This document shows, piece after piece, positions 11,984 to 23,165 of a stretch of DNA of 64,000 nt. A program made the position numbers and the translations under genes. This stretch comes from Dichetophora obliterata (taxonomy: Eukaryota > Arthropoda > Insecta > Diptera > Sciomyzidae): positions 136,085,022 to 136,149,021 of the forward strand of contig OY986438.1 of assembly GCA_963920525.1 (NCBI GenBank), written 5' to 3'. The notes under the pieces were generated by a model that had not been told where the DNA came from, made no database searches, and saw only the letters and a program-made list of their open reading frames with translations. The first letter of the stretch is position 1. Every line of letters starts with the position of its first letter.

Positions 11984-12380
11984 TGTGCAAAAAATACTTC
12001 CAACATTTTACGCTATATCTTACGTATACCCTACAATAAGCATTTTTTATACGACAAGAGTGAATTTATATTGTGATTTTGAAATTTCTTACAAATAGTA
12101 AATTCTAAAAAATTTCCATTATTTTGACATCAAAGTTATGGCGATATCTTGAAAACTATAGCTTTTCTCAGTACAACGTGTTTTTATATGAAAAGCCCTG
12201 GTTGTGAAAAATAACGGTGTACGAAAGTTTTTATGGGTTATGTTTTTACAGATATTTTGAAAAAAATTATATTTTTTTATATCAAAATTATTGCGATAAT
12301 TTGAAACTTGAGGTTTTCTTAGTACAGCACATTTTCTTAAAGCAAGGTCATGCCTCAGAACTAGAAAAAAACGATTGAAA
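11984..12380. repeat. Dispersed repeat; uninterrupted copy of the 58200/63514 family
   Basis: It contains 'ttacgtataccctacaataagcattttttat' followed by several 'gacatcaaa(g/a)ttat(g/t)gcgat' and 'gaaaaaaacgattgaaatttca' blocks. The same sequence is found at 58290-58332 joined to 63514-63860, where a hAT element split it, and in reverse at about 60930-61340. The sequence is periodic but non-coding. Its superfamily was not recognised. Confidence 0.75.
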
Positions 12381-12693
12381 TTTCAGAAGGTTAGCTCTTT
12401 TAAGCTACTTTTGTTAGCAATTTTAGCTACAGGCTCAAAATTCTGCTGGCAGCACTGTTCACATCAGTTAACTCCGCTGAATGCCTTCATTAAGAATTGT
12501 GAGAGCTCTCTTGTGAGTATATTTTTTGACAGGAAATGGTTTCCCAACCAACTGTCAATGCTATCTGGGTAAATATGCCATGCATTGGCGTCGGAAGCGG
12601 GGGGAAAGGGGGGCAGTTGCCCCGCACTTTTTTGGCTAGATAAACAATTTAAAAGGAAAAGTTATTCAAAATATCAGTTTTTTTACAACGATA

Positions 12694-14215
12694 CACGGTT
12701 GCCACCTCAAATTCCCATAAAAAATACCTTTTTCCCACGAGAACAAAAAAAAATTACCACAACAATTCCCATACCAAAATACTAAAAAAAAATCCCACGG
12801 CTATTAAAAAAATACCACAAAAAATACCACAAGTATTTAAAATTACCACAAAAATACCACGCATTAAAAAATACCGCAGAAAATACCATACGGATTAAAA
12901 AATACCACAAAAAATACCACAAGTATTTTAAATTACCACAAAAATACCACAAAATTTATTAAAAATGTAAATATTGCATACTCTTGTTACATTGAAGCGC
13001 AAACAAATATTACAAGTTAAATAAATAAAACATGTACTATTGTGCTCAAAAATAGCAGTAAGACAAACAAACAAAAATCTTTTATAAAACTAAAGCGTTT
13101 TTAGAAAGTCCGTACATGTTTTTATTTTCAAAATATGCCAAATTTAATTCAAAATAGAGTTCTTAAAACATAACTATTATTCTGACTGATTGAATTCAAA
13201 GGTTGAACAGAACAGAACCGTTATTTCATTCAAAATTGTGCGACTCAAGTAGCATTTCTCAATTAACCGTGCTTAGCAGCAAAGATATAAATAAATAATA
13301 ATAAAAGAATACATAAGAAAAAATGTTCTGCATTCCACTTCCGAGTGGAAGTTAAAATAAATCATAATTGAATTCGATATTTGGTGTTCATAAATAAAGT
13401 CCAGTATCATAACATATATACAACTTTTTTGGTTATACAAATGATTATATTAATTAATTAAATAAAATACAAAAAGAAAAAATTATATGTAGAACACCAA
13501 AAAATCAAATTCAACTATGATTTATTTTCACTTTCACTCGGAAGTGGAATGCAGAACATGCCTGATAATTGTTTTTGCGTCTGATTTTAATTTTTATGAA
13601 TTAGTTTTTCACACTGCTATTATTTTGACAGCAGTTGTATTTACATTTAGCTGTCGATTTCTTAACTTTGTACATTATGTTTAAAGTCGTACGTATTATT
13701 TTTAAACAAATTATAATGATTTTTGTTAAATACAACCTTGTAATTTTTTTTTTGATTGTGATAAGAGTTTTGCATGAAGAATAGCGGCGACCAAATTCGT
13801 CGAAGCTATGTTTCTAAGTGTAGTTTTATTTAAATTTAATACGTTTAATGTGTTGATGCGTGCGCTTTTTTAATTTGGATTCGTTTATAACACATTCATT
13901 ATATAACCAGGTGTAAAAAAGCGTGCGGAGATATTTGTGCAAAAATAACATTTTCAAACTGTAAGGAAACAAAGTTTTGCGCAATTATTGATTAAAAATG
14001 CTTAAAACTTAAAAATTCCCCAAAAAAATCCCACGTGAATTATAAAAATACCATGAGAAATTTTAATTCCCACGGCAATTAAACATTCCCAAAAAAAATC
14101 CCACGTTAATTAAAAAATACCATGCTGAATTAAAAAATACCATGGGAATTTTTAATTCCCACGGCAATTAAAAATTCCCAAATATGATATTTTTCTACTA
14201 AAGGTGGCAACCGTG
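12694..14215. mobile_element. Non-autonomous hAT element nested in copy 1
   Basis: Ends CACGGTTGCCACCT in both directions are flanked by a perfect 8-bp duplication CAACGATA (12686-12693 and 14216-14223). It is 1522 bases with no transposase. The left subterminal region is an array of 'ataccacaaaa' units (12720-12960) and the right an array of 'aattcccacggcaattaaa' units (14000-14190), probably clustered transposase-binding sites. A separate palindrome sits in its middle (13323-13559). Confidence 0.9.
13323..13559. mobile_element. Palindromic MITE-like insertion inside the hAT element
   Basis: Arms of about 70-78 bases, beginning ATGTTCTGCATTCCACTTCC, match in reverse complement at 13323-13400 and 13490-13559. 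Each arm also contains its own small hairpin ACTTCCGAGTGGAAGT. No clear target duplication, so it may be either an insertion or part of the host element. Confidence 0.6.
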
Positions 14216-14692
14216 CAACGATAATATTTTTGTATTATATATTTTCCTCTTCTTTCTCTCTTCATGTTTCATGTGAAGAAATTTTGGTGAACTTTTTTTG
14301 CACCACCATTTGTACTGCCCCCCCATTTGTACTGCCCCCCTAGATGAAATTCGCTTCCGACGCGCTTGATGCCATGGCTCAAAATTTAAAACAATTAAAA
14401 ACTAGCATGCTACAATAATAAAAAGCAAGTTTGATGAAAGATTAAAAGTATTATATCTCTCTCATTTTTCAACCAATTTTGATCGATGATATTTTTTTGA
14501 AAAGGTATTTCAATTAATTAAAAGAACAATTTACAAAAGCAAGAAAAATAAGTAAAATATTGCTTATTTTTAATTAATTTGAATAAAACCACATATTTTT
14601 CTATGTAATACGTATTGAGATTTTTTGAAGCCCCATTGGTTCCATCAAACATAATCCCATCGTCACCAAATTTCATATCAGAAACTTCTAAG

Positions 14693-14923
14693 CAAGCGCG
14701 TCGGAAGCGAATTTCATCTGGGGGGCAGTACAAATGATGGTGCAAAAAAAGTTCACCAAAATTTCTTCACATGAAACATGAAGAAGAGAGAAAGAAGAGG
14801 AAAATATATAATACAAAAATATTATCGTTGTAAAAAACTGATATTTTGAATAACTTTTCTTTTTTAATTGTTTATCTAGCTAAAAAAGTGGGGGGCAACT
14901 GCCCCCCGCTTGCTACGCCAATG
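14693..14923. mobile_element. hAT MITE, copy 2, intact
   Basis: A complete 231-base copy of the same family as 12583-14368, in the opposite orientation, with a perfect 8-bp duplication CTTCTAAG (14685-14692 and 14924-14931). Near its right end is the palindrome GGGGGGCAACTGCCCCCC. It ends only 188 bases before the start codon of the GT31 gene at 15112, so it probably lies in that gene's promoter or 5' untranslated region. Confidence 0.93.
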
Positions 14924-15111
14924 CTTCTAAGCCAACTGGAAACTTTTTATGACCGGGACAGATCGATCGCAAAAACTTTTTTAAATAACCGGTTTATTGT
15001 ACATGTTTTGAATCCGCTTTACTTTGTAAAGCATAATTTTTTCCTTCAAAGATATGCTTTTCTTTATTCCTCAAACAAATTTGTTACATCATTAAATATT
15101 ATTCTTTAAGT

Positions 15112-16386
15112 ATGTCTCTGCCCACATACAAATCCCGTCAAAGAGCTTTTAAGTTGTTAGTGTTGTCAGCTTGCTGCCTTATCATTCTATATTTACTAAC
15201 ATCATATTTAGAAGATGACGAAGATGGCGAAGATGGCGATTCTTCTGGAGTCTCACCCTTTTCGAGAGCACAATCTATTTACAATGTCTCAAAATTATTG
15301 GAAGAAGTTAAAAGTCATGATTATCCAAGGAAACTAATTGATCTACAAAACTTCGGTTACATTATGAATTTGCCTGGTTGCGAGGACAAAATCTCTGCAC
15401 TGATTGCAGTGCACTCGGCACCAAAAAATTTTAAACTGCGGCTGCTCCTACGCGAGACTTGGGGCCAGCGTGCTCTACTGAAGGACACACCCTTGCGTTT
15501 GATTTTTTTACTCGGGGCAGTTGTCAATCAGGAGCTACAACACCAGCTTGAACAGGAAAATTCTATATTTGGAGACTTGGTGCAGGGCAACTTCATGGAC
15601 CACTACTTAAACATGACCTACAAGCATACAATGGCCTTCAAGTGGTTTATCTATAACTGTGGCCAGGCGCAAATACTCATTAAAGTGGACGATGATTCGT
15701 TTGTCAATACCCCGCTGCTGCTAAAATATCTGGAAAAGTCTGTAGAGCCGGTTACTAGCGAAACTTCACAAATTGTAGCTGCGATGAGCAGAAACAGCTC
15801 TAATAACATTTTCAAGTCATTCTCTCAGCTCTTTTGTCATCCCCAGAATTTGCTGCTCTGTAAGCAGCTGCAGCAGGGACGTGTGAAACGTTCCTACCGC
15901 TCCAAGTGGCATATGAGCAAGCGCGAGTACGCCAATCGCTACTTTCCGCCCTATTGCTTCGGCTACTCTATAATCTATTCGTCAGATGTATTACTGCGTC
16001 TGTATAAAGCTGCTCAGTCAACCAAATATTTTTGGATCGACGATATACATGTGACGGGAGTACTTGCCCCACAAATGAACATTACGGCCACATCAGCAAA
16101 CCCGTTCGTGTTGAGCCTTAAGGCATTCAAAAGAGTGCTCAAAGGCACAAATAACTTGGCTGATAAAGAGTTTCTCTTCGCCTGGCCGGATATGAAGGGA
16201 CCAGAGATTCTCTGCTTGTGGCAAATGTACCTAACGCAGGAAGAAAACAATATCACCAGATCAAGTCACCAGTCAGTTAGTCAAAGATGTGATTATTCCA
16301 TACCTACTAAAAAAATATTTAATTTCTGCGTCCGTATAGTCATGTATATTTTAGTATTTATATTTATAAAATTTTATTTTCTATAA
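15112..16386 (+). CDS. Beta-1,3-glycosyltransferase, GT31 family, short paralogue
   Basis: A single exon of 424 aa. A type II signal anchor spans residues 13-33 after a basic N-terminus, followed by a short acidic stem (about 34-70) and the GT31 catalytic domain. Motifs: LLLRETWGQ (112-119), LRLIFLLGAV (128-137), KVDDDSFVN with the metal-binding DDD (191-199), FPPYCFGYSII (278-288) and WIDDIHVTG (308-316). Such enzymes add galactose or N-acetylglucosamine in beta-1,3 linkage to glycans in the Golgi; the exact acceptor cannot be told. It closely resembles the 600-aa protein at 39919-41721 but has a much shorter stem. Odd points: a hydrophobic C-terminal tail (403-424) not seen in its paralogue. 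The start was chosen because ATG precedes the signal anchor directly. The lack of introns in both paralogues suggests an old intronless ancestor. Confidence 0.9.
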   Translation: MSLPTYKSRQRAFKLLVLSACCLIILYLLTSYLEDDEDGEDGDSSGVSPFSRAQSIYNVSKLLEEVKSHDYPRKLIDLQNFGYIMNLPGCEDKISALIAVHSAPKNFKLRLLLRETWGQRALLKDTPLRLIFLLGAVVNQELQHQLEQENSIFGDLVQGNFMDHYLNMTYKHTMAFKWFIYNCGQAQILIKVDDDSFVNTPLLLKYLEKSVEPVTSETSQIVAAMSRNSSNNIFKSFSQLFCHPQNLLLCKQLQQGRVKRSYRSKWHMSKREYANRYFPPYCFGYSIIYSSDVLLRLYKAAQSTKYFWIDDIHVTGVLAPQMNITATSANPFVLSLKAFKRVLKGTNNLADKEFLFAWPDMKGPEILCLWQMYLTQEENNITRSSHQSVSQRCDYSIPTKKIFNFCVRIVMYILVFIFIKFYFL

Positions 16387-16725
16387 ATTATGTATGTACC
16401 TACAAATGATATGGTTTTTAAAAAGTTTACTAGTTTTTTATGTTTTTTTAAGATAGCACTATATTTTAATTGTTTTTTGTTTATGAATATAAAAAATATA
16501 GCTTTATTTTAGTGAAAAACTATGAAGGAATATATTATTCAAAGTGTTGTCTGTCGAAAGCTATGCTTGGTTGGTTTAGATGTTCAAGAAATGAATTTTC
16601 AGCGATAGAACGTTTCATTACGACCTTAAAATTAAAAATCAATCGCTCTTCTATTAGATACTCTACAGCGCTTAAGGGCCCATTAAAGTTTTTCGGAATA
16701 TAAAACATCGTTAAAATATTCTCAG
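16387..16725. other. Downstream region of the GT31 gene
   Basis: AT-rich DNA between the stop codon and the giant inverted-repeat element. It may be 3' untranslated sequence; 'aatataaaaaatata' and 'gaatataaaac' are possible weak signals but no standard AATAAA is clear. The small frames here are not convincing. Confidence 0.35.
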
Positions 16726-18979
16726 GGCCATTTTGTTCACAAAGGGCATAAATATGATTTAATTCGGGGATAACTATCTCTAGGTTAATTTTATACCAAG
16801 CGTATAAGTCGGGAGATAAAAATGTGGTTTTGTTCATATTTTATCCCGGCTTTATGCTTAGAGCATAAACTCGCTCTCAGTTTATATCGATTTCCATTGG
16901 AATGTTAGAGTGTTGCTCATTAATTAAAAAATGTGTGGGGATTTTTGGTTTATTTTTGCGAATTTGGGGGTTGGAGTGAACACTAGGTAAAAGGGATCCC
17001 TGATTTTGCATCTGATGTCAGTATTTCAAAATTCTAAAATTTTTCTACACAGGGCTGCCAGCTAAACTTTTTTTAAGAATTTTAAAAATGAAGGAACAGT
17101 ATTGGAGGTTACTTCTTTCGAATCTGGTGTCAGAATTTTAAAATTCAAGATGGCGGATAGAGTTGCCACCTAATTTCTTGTTTTTTATGCGAATTCAACT
17201 CTGGGAGAAACACTAGGTAAAATTGGGTTGCTGATTCCGAATCCGTTGCCAGAATTTCAAAACTCGAAAATTTCTCTACTTATAGGGCTGCCACCTAAAA
17301 ATGTTTTATTTTAAGAATTTTAAACATGAGAAAAGAGTATTGGGGGGTCGCTGATTTCGAATCTGAAGTTAGAGTTTTGAAATTCAAGATGGTGGATAGG
17401 GTTGCCACCTTAATTTTTTTATTTTTATGAATTCGTGGCTGGCAAAAAAAATTTTACACCAAAAATAGGTCGCTGAATACGAATCCATGGTCAGAATTTT
17501 AAAATTATAAAGTTTTGAAATAAAAAGGTTGCCACCTAATAATATATATTTTTAAGAATTTTAAACATTATTTAACAGTGTTAGGGAGTCACTGATTTCG
17601 AATCTGATGTCAGAATTTTAAAATTCAAAATGGTGGATAGGATTGTCACCCTAATTTTTTGTATTTTTATGAATTCGGGACTGGCGAAAAAAAATTGTAC
17701 ACCAAAAATGGATCGCTGGATACGAATCCATTGTCAGAATTTCAAAATTATAAAGTTTTGAAATAATAGGGTTCCCACCTAATAATATGTATTTTTAAGA
17801 ATTTTAAACATTATTTAACAGTGTTAGGGAGTCACTGATTTCGAATCTCAAATCAGAATTTTAAAATTCAAAATTGAGGATGGGACCTTAATTTTTTGTA
17901 TTTTTATGAATTGGGGGCTGGCAAAAAAATGTTATGCCAAAAATGGGTCGCTGAATCCGAATCCATGGTCAGAATTTCAAAATTATGAAATTTTTAAATA
18001 AAAGGGTTGCTTTTACTTTTGAAAATACATATTATTAGGTGGCAGCCCTATTATTATAAAATTTTATCATTTTGAAATTCTGACCACGGATTCGGATTCA
18101 GCGACCCATTTTTGGTGTACAATTTTTTTTTGCCAGTCCCGAATTCATAAAAATACAAAAAATGAGGGTAGCAACCAGATCCACCATTTTTAATTTTAAA
18201 ATTCTGACATCAGATTCGAAATCAGTGACTCCCTAACACTGTTAAATAATGTTTAAAATTCTTAAAAATACATATTAGTAGGTGGCAACCCTTTTATTTC
18301 AAAACTTTATAATTTTGAAATTCTGACCATGGATTCATATTCCGCGACTTATTTTTGGTGTACCATTTTTTTTTGCCAGCCACGAATTCAAAAAAATACA
18401 AAAAAATAAGGTGGCAGCCCTATCCACCATCTTGAATTTTAAAATTCTGACTTCAGATTCGAAATCAGCGACCCCCCAATACTTTTTCCTCATGTTTAAA
18501 ATTCTTAAAATAAAACATTTTTATGTGGCAGCCCTATGTGTAGAAAAATTTTCGAATTTTGAAATTCTGACAACGGATTCGGATTCAGCGACCCATTCTT
18601 ACCTTTTAGTTCGCGCCAGCCTCGAATTCGTAAAAATAAAAAATTTAGGTGGCAACCTTATCCAACATCTTGAATTTTAAAATTCTGACACCAGATTCGA
18701 AAGCCCACAATACTGTTTTCCTATGTTTAAAATCTGTATTTTCAATATTTTGACACCAAGTAAATAAAAAATATTAAAATGAGAGTGATGAGAGCGAATA
18801 AAAAATCTTAACTCACCAATTTTCAAGAGTTAAATATTTCTGAGGTTAAGCTATCTCGCCACCATTTTTATCTCTAGCTTGAAGAGTTAACTGCTTAACT
18901 CACTGTGAACAAATGAAAAACTGGAAAAATCATGGAATTAACTCGGGGATAAATTTATCTCTGTGTGAACAAAATGGCC
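16726..18979. mobile_element. Giant inverted-repeat (foldback) element, copy 1
   Basis: 2254 bases with ends GGCCATTTTGTTCACA in both directions, flanked by CTCAG (16721-16725) and GTCAG (18980-18984), a likely 5-bp duplication with one change. The interior is a set of alternating units with a period of about 240 (half-units about 120), carrying 'gaatc(c/t)g...tcagaattt(c/t)aaaatt' and 'gg(g/t)tgccacctaa'. Left and right halves are inverted copies that meet near 18010-18040, so the whole element can fold on itself. No transposase. A second copy lies at 47689-49952. Confidence 0.85.
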
Positions 18980-19072
18980 GTCAGAGAGTTTTAAGTCAAT
19001 TGAATAAAAATTGCTGTAGTTATTGCAAACGTCCGAAGAAAACTACATATACTCTACCTTACTACATCTAAA

Positions 19073-21241
19073 GGCGCGTTTATAGTATCGACTTGTTGCT
19101 TTGCCGAGCCGAATCAAGAGGAAAAGCTGAAAAACGCTGCACATACAATCATATGAAATAAGCTCAAAGTGCGTATAGTGCCGGCCGAACAAGCTGCTTA
19201 AAGCGACTTGTGCACTGGTATTCAGAGTGCCGATTGTTGCTTTCTCGCTCGCTCGCACGGTTTGCATGATTTAAGTTTTATATACTCGATTTTTCCTTAT
19301 TATTTTCATTAAATAGCATAAAAAGGTAGATCAACAAGAAAAACTCCAATAAAGTACTTACATTTTTTTTTGCTTTGGATGTTGCACATTTTCTTCGTTT
19401 TTTCTTGGGATCAAAAGCAAGTGGTTGAAAAAATTAACATAAGCGATCAGTAAGTCGCTTTTGTTTTCATCTAAATTTTCTAATTTGTTGTGCAAACACC
19501 AATCATTTGAAAACAATTTGTTATAGGTGTTTGCAAAATATCAAGATGTTGGGCAATGAAGACATCAACGAGTCTTTGTAACAAACAAATATTTACTGAC
19601 ATGAATGATTGATGTCTAATGATTGACCGTATAGGGTCCACATTCTGGCAAATGTTTAGGAAGTCTTTCGATGACCCAGCTGGACAGCTCTAACAAGTTT
19701 AGAAACACAATAAAACAATATTTTGTGTTCACTAACACATTCTTATGTTATTAGCTTCCCACTGGGCAATTCTGTTAGGCCTCCTTAAAAAAAGGCCTGT
19801 TTAAAGTGCTTTATTTGGAGTCAATACTGCTTCTAGCATCGCTACTTCTACAAGCGCTTTTAAAAGGCCTACCTATTAAAAGGAAGGAAAGAAGTTTTTC
19901 TTATTTCCCTGCGATGATTAATTGATAATTATGTTGAATTAATAATTATGTTGAACAAGGAAAGTTGTCATATTTGTATATCTTACTTTTGTGCTCGCTT
20001 AAAATGTACTGCAAGACCAAAAATATAAACCAACATATCAAAGTGATCATCGGTGTTAATTTTTGACGTTAATTTTCAAATAAAATAATATAATGAATTG
20101 AATAAATTAAAATTTTTCAAAAATCAATGCTATCGCAGTTTTAAACACCACGTGCAGCGTCTCAGCAGCAGCAGATATAAATCATCAAGCAACATAAGCA
20201 TTTGGATGGCGGTATCATAAGTGTGGCTGCAACAAAGAGCCGTAAAAAAGGAAGTTAACGTAAATAAAGAAAGTTAACAAATTATATTAATCAAATAAAA
20301 AATTAAAAAATTTTTCTTTTCAGGAAACTAAATAGATTCCTGGGTAATCCAATTCACCAAGGACATCAATTATTCCTATTTGCACATTTTGAAATATGCA
20401 TGTACAAACTGCTGCTGCCATTGCTGGTGTGGATAAAAAACGTGTATTTTTACTATCGTGTGTGCGTTTGTTTTCATTTTTATAGTCGCAATTTATATGT
20501 ATGTAGTCGTCATTAAAGTCATTTGTTCAAAAATTGTGTTTTAAAATTGAAAAAAAAATTCTAGGCTTGATTTCTTGGGGTTGGGCATGATAGAACTGCT
20601 AGGGGGGAGAAGTGAGTACGCTGAAAATGTAATTGGTGTGAGCAGTTCAGGTATACATTTTTCTAATGGATAAAACATGGATGGCAGACTGAGATGCCAG
20701 ATCACACGTATGAGAGTCAGAGATGCAAACCTTGTTATACTTTTACCTACCTATAGAACAAATATAACAAGTTTTGTATGGATTTTTTAAGGGGAAATAA
20801 CATGAAGCGTGTTAGCACTCGTGTTAAATAACACGTTATCTAACAGTTACGTGTCTAGCTGGGGAGTCGCTTATTCAGCCGATTGACTTTTTTCCCTACT
20901 ATTTTTTATGTTACCATTTTGTTTGTTATGTCTAAAATAACAGTTCAAAATAAGAACAAAACAGCAAGGCAACAGTCAGCGATTTTAAGCTACTTACAGT
21001 GGCTTAAAGTGCGTTTCAGCGTCGTTTTTCGCATTTTCGTTTCTTCACTTGTTGTCCGCTGTTTTGAGGAAAGCAAAAAGCACACACGATTTCACATTAT
21101 TTTTTGATGCTTTGATTGCAAAAATAAACAAAAACGAAACGTAATATATGCAAACAAACCCAAAGTAGTCAAAAACCATCTGCTTTTTGCTGGACGCGCT
21201 TTCAGCTCGGCAAAGTAACAAGCAGTCACTATAAACGCGCC
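19073..21241. mobile_element. Element A: inverted-end transposon with GGCGCGTTTATAG ends
   Basis: Ends GGCGCGTTTATAG...ACTTGTTGCTTTGCCGAGC occur in both directions, with flanks CTAAA and CTAAG suggesting a short duplication. Subterminal DNA repeats 'cagagtgccgattgttgctttctc' and 'cttaaagtgcgtttcagc'. It is 2169 bases, non-coding except for chance frames. Closely related to element B just downstream. No superfamily could be assigned. Confidence 0.7.
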
Positions 21242-21288
21242 CTAAGAATTTAAACGCGTTTTTTGCTTGATAATGGTGGACAGCTTTA

Positions 21289-23165
21289 GGACGCGTTTAT
21301 AGTGGCTACTTGTTGCTTTGCCGAACCGAACCGAGAGGAAAGCTCCAAAACGCTGCACATACAATTATATGAAATAAGCTCATAGTGCGTATAGTGCCAG
21401 CCGAACAAGCAGCTTAAAGTGACTTGTGCGCTGGTATTCAGAGTGCCGATTGTTGCTTTTTCCCTCGCTCGCACGGTTGCGAGTACACGATGCTTACTTA
21501 TCCCTTAAGGAAATGTGAGCGTTCCCGGATGTAACCAGGATACTTTCCATGGAATGTAGGAAGCATTCCTCTTAGTTGCACACTCCGTTGCTTTTTTTAC
21601 ATAGCATGTCCTTAGAGGGAAACATTCTTCTCCGCTGTCTTAAAAAGTTAATTGGAAGCAATCCTCTCCCCTGTTTTGAAAATTAATGTGGAAACATTCC
21701 TCTCCTTTGTCGAGAATGTCCGGCCAGGATTCGAACCAGGGACCCCTGAGCGACAGTCAAGCGCTCTACCTCTAGACTATCGAGAAAGTCCAGTAAAACA
21801 TTTTGTTTTTTAAACAGTAAACATGAATTCTATAATAAGCGGCTTGGAAACAATAATATTAATATTTTCTTAGTGCTTGACAGTAAAAAGTTTCCGCATG
21901 CATTCTTAAAGAAGCGGTTTGCAAACAACATAAATTCAAACCTACCAATATAATTCCAAAAGATATGATGGGGAATGTTTATCACTTCCATATTTAAGCC
22001 TTCCAATTTTTACAATAGGGAAGTGGTTTGGAAAGAACATAAATACAAAACTACCCTTAAGCTTCCTAAAGATACGGTGGGGAATGTTTCTTTATCACTT
22101 TTAGATGGTAGCCTTCCGATTTTTCCTGGAGGGATTATTTTCATTAAATAATATAAAAAAGGTAGAGCAACAAGGAAAACTCCAATTAAATACATACGTT
22201 TTTTATTTTGGCTGGTGCACATTTTCTTCGTTTTTTCGTGGTGTCAAGTGCAAGTGGGTAAAAAAATCAAAATAAGCGATCAGTAACTTTTGTTTTCTTT
22301 TAAATTTGTTGTGCAAAAATTAATCATTTGACATCATCAATCTGTTTTATGTGTATGCAAAATAATAAAATAATTAGATGTTGGTCAATGAAGCCATCAA
22401 CGAGTCGATGTAATGCTTACAAACAACTATTTATTTACACATATAAATGATTGATGTCCAATAACTGACCGTGTAAAGTCCGCATTCGGGAAAATGTTTA
22501 GGAAGCCTTTAATAAGTCGCTAATTCAGCCGATTGACTGTTTTCCCCACTATTGTTTATGTTGTTTTTTTCCTGTTCTATTAAAAAAACAATTCGAAATA
22601 AAAACGAAGCAAAAAGGCCACAAAAACACAGCACAAAACAACTATAAAATGCCGAAATAAGCTGTAACAGCAAGTGACTTATAGTGGCTTAAAGTGCGTT
22701 TCAGCATAGTTTTTTGCCTTTTCGTCTCTTGACTTGTTGTCCGCTGGTTTGAGGTAAGCAAGAAGCACACACGAAATCACATGACTCGTTTGATGCTTCG
22801 ATTGCAAAAATAAACAAGAAAAACGTAATATGTACAAAAAAATTCCAAATAGTCAAAAACCAGCTGCAAAAAGGCAGCGACATAAAGTGACTTAAAGCAA
22901 CTTACAGTGGCTTAAAGTGCGTTTCAGCATCGTTTTTTCGCATTTTCATCTCTTCACTTGTTAGTCGCTGTTTCGAGAAAAGCGATTGCAAAAGCTTTGT
23001 TTAAGATTCGATTGCAAAAATAAACAAAAAAGAAACGTTATGTATACAAACAACACAAAATAGTCAAAAACCATTTGCAACAAGTCAGCGGCACCAGCAG
23101 CTTTTAGCTTGACGCGCTTTCAGTTCGGCTCGGCAAAGCAACAAGTCGCCACTATAAACTCGCGC
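21289..23165. mobile_element. Element B: relative of element A, adjacent
   Basis: Same end sequences (ACGCGTTTATAGTGGCTACTTG on the left, its reverse at 23130-23165) and shared inner blocks, such as 'aaaaaggtagagcaacaaggaaaactccaatt' (22150-22190) against the similar block in A at 19320-19360. It carries two copies of 'cttaaagtgcgtttcagc' (about 22689 and 22913) and a tRNA-like sequence. No transposase. Confidence 0.65.
21719..21788 (-). tRNA. tRNA-like sequence, Asp(GTC)-type anticodon loop, probably a pseudogene or SINE head
   Basis: On the minus strand it reads TAGTCTAGAGG (A-box-like), a 5-bp anticodon stem CTTGA/TCAGG around the loop CTGTCGC (anticodon GTC), then a T-arm with GGTTCGAATCC (perfect B box). 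The 5' start TTCTCGA does not pair with the 3' side CCGGACA, and the T stem has one mismatch. GGACWTTCTCGA occurs on both sides, a possible insertion footprint. It is more likely a tRNA-derived insertion within element B than a working tRNA. Confidence 0.45.

Larger units (their letters stand above)
12583..14368. mobile_element. hAT MITE, copy 1, split by another hAT element
   Basis: Ends CATTGGCGTCGGAAGCG and, in reverse, CAAGCGCGTCGGAAGCG are flanked by a perfect 8-bp duplication ATGCCATG (12575-12582 and 14369-14376). Removing the inner insertion leaves 256 bases, matching the copy at 14693-14923 in the opposite orientation. Eight-base target duplications are the mark of hAT elements. No coding capacity. 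Confidence 0.9.

Noticed and set aside
12720..12960. Regularly spaced 'ataccaca' units considered as a CRISPR-like array
   Set aside because: Units are short and degenerate with no unique spacers, and the host is eukaryotic; they are hAT subterminal repeats.
16014..16256. Antisense frame in the short GT31 gene
   Set aside because: Shadow of the sense coding region.
22010..22222. Frame with a membrane-like stretch in element B
   Set aside because: Short, no relatives in element A, and composition typical of AT-rich DNA.
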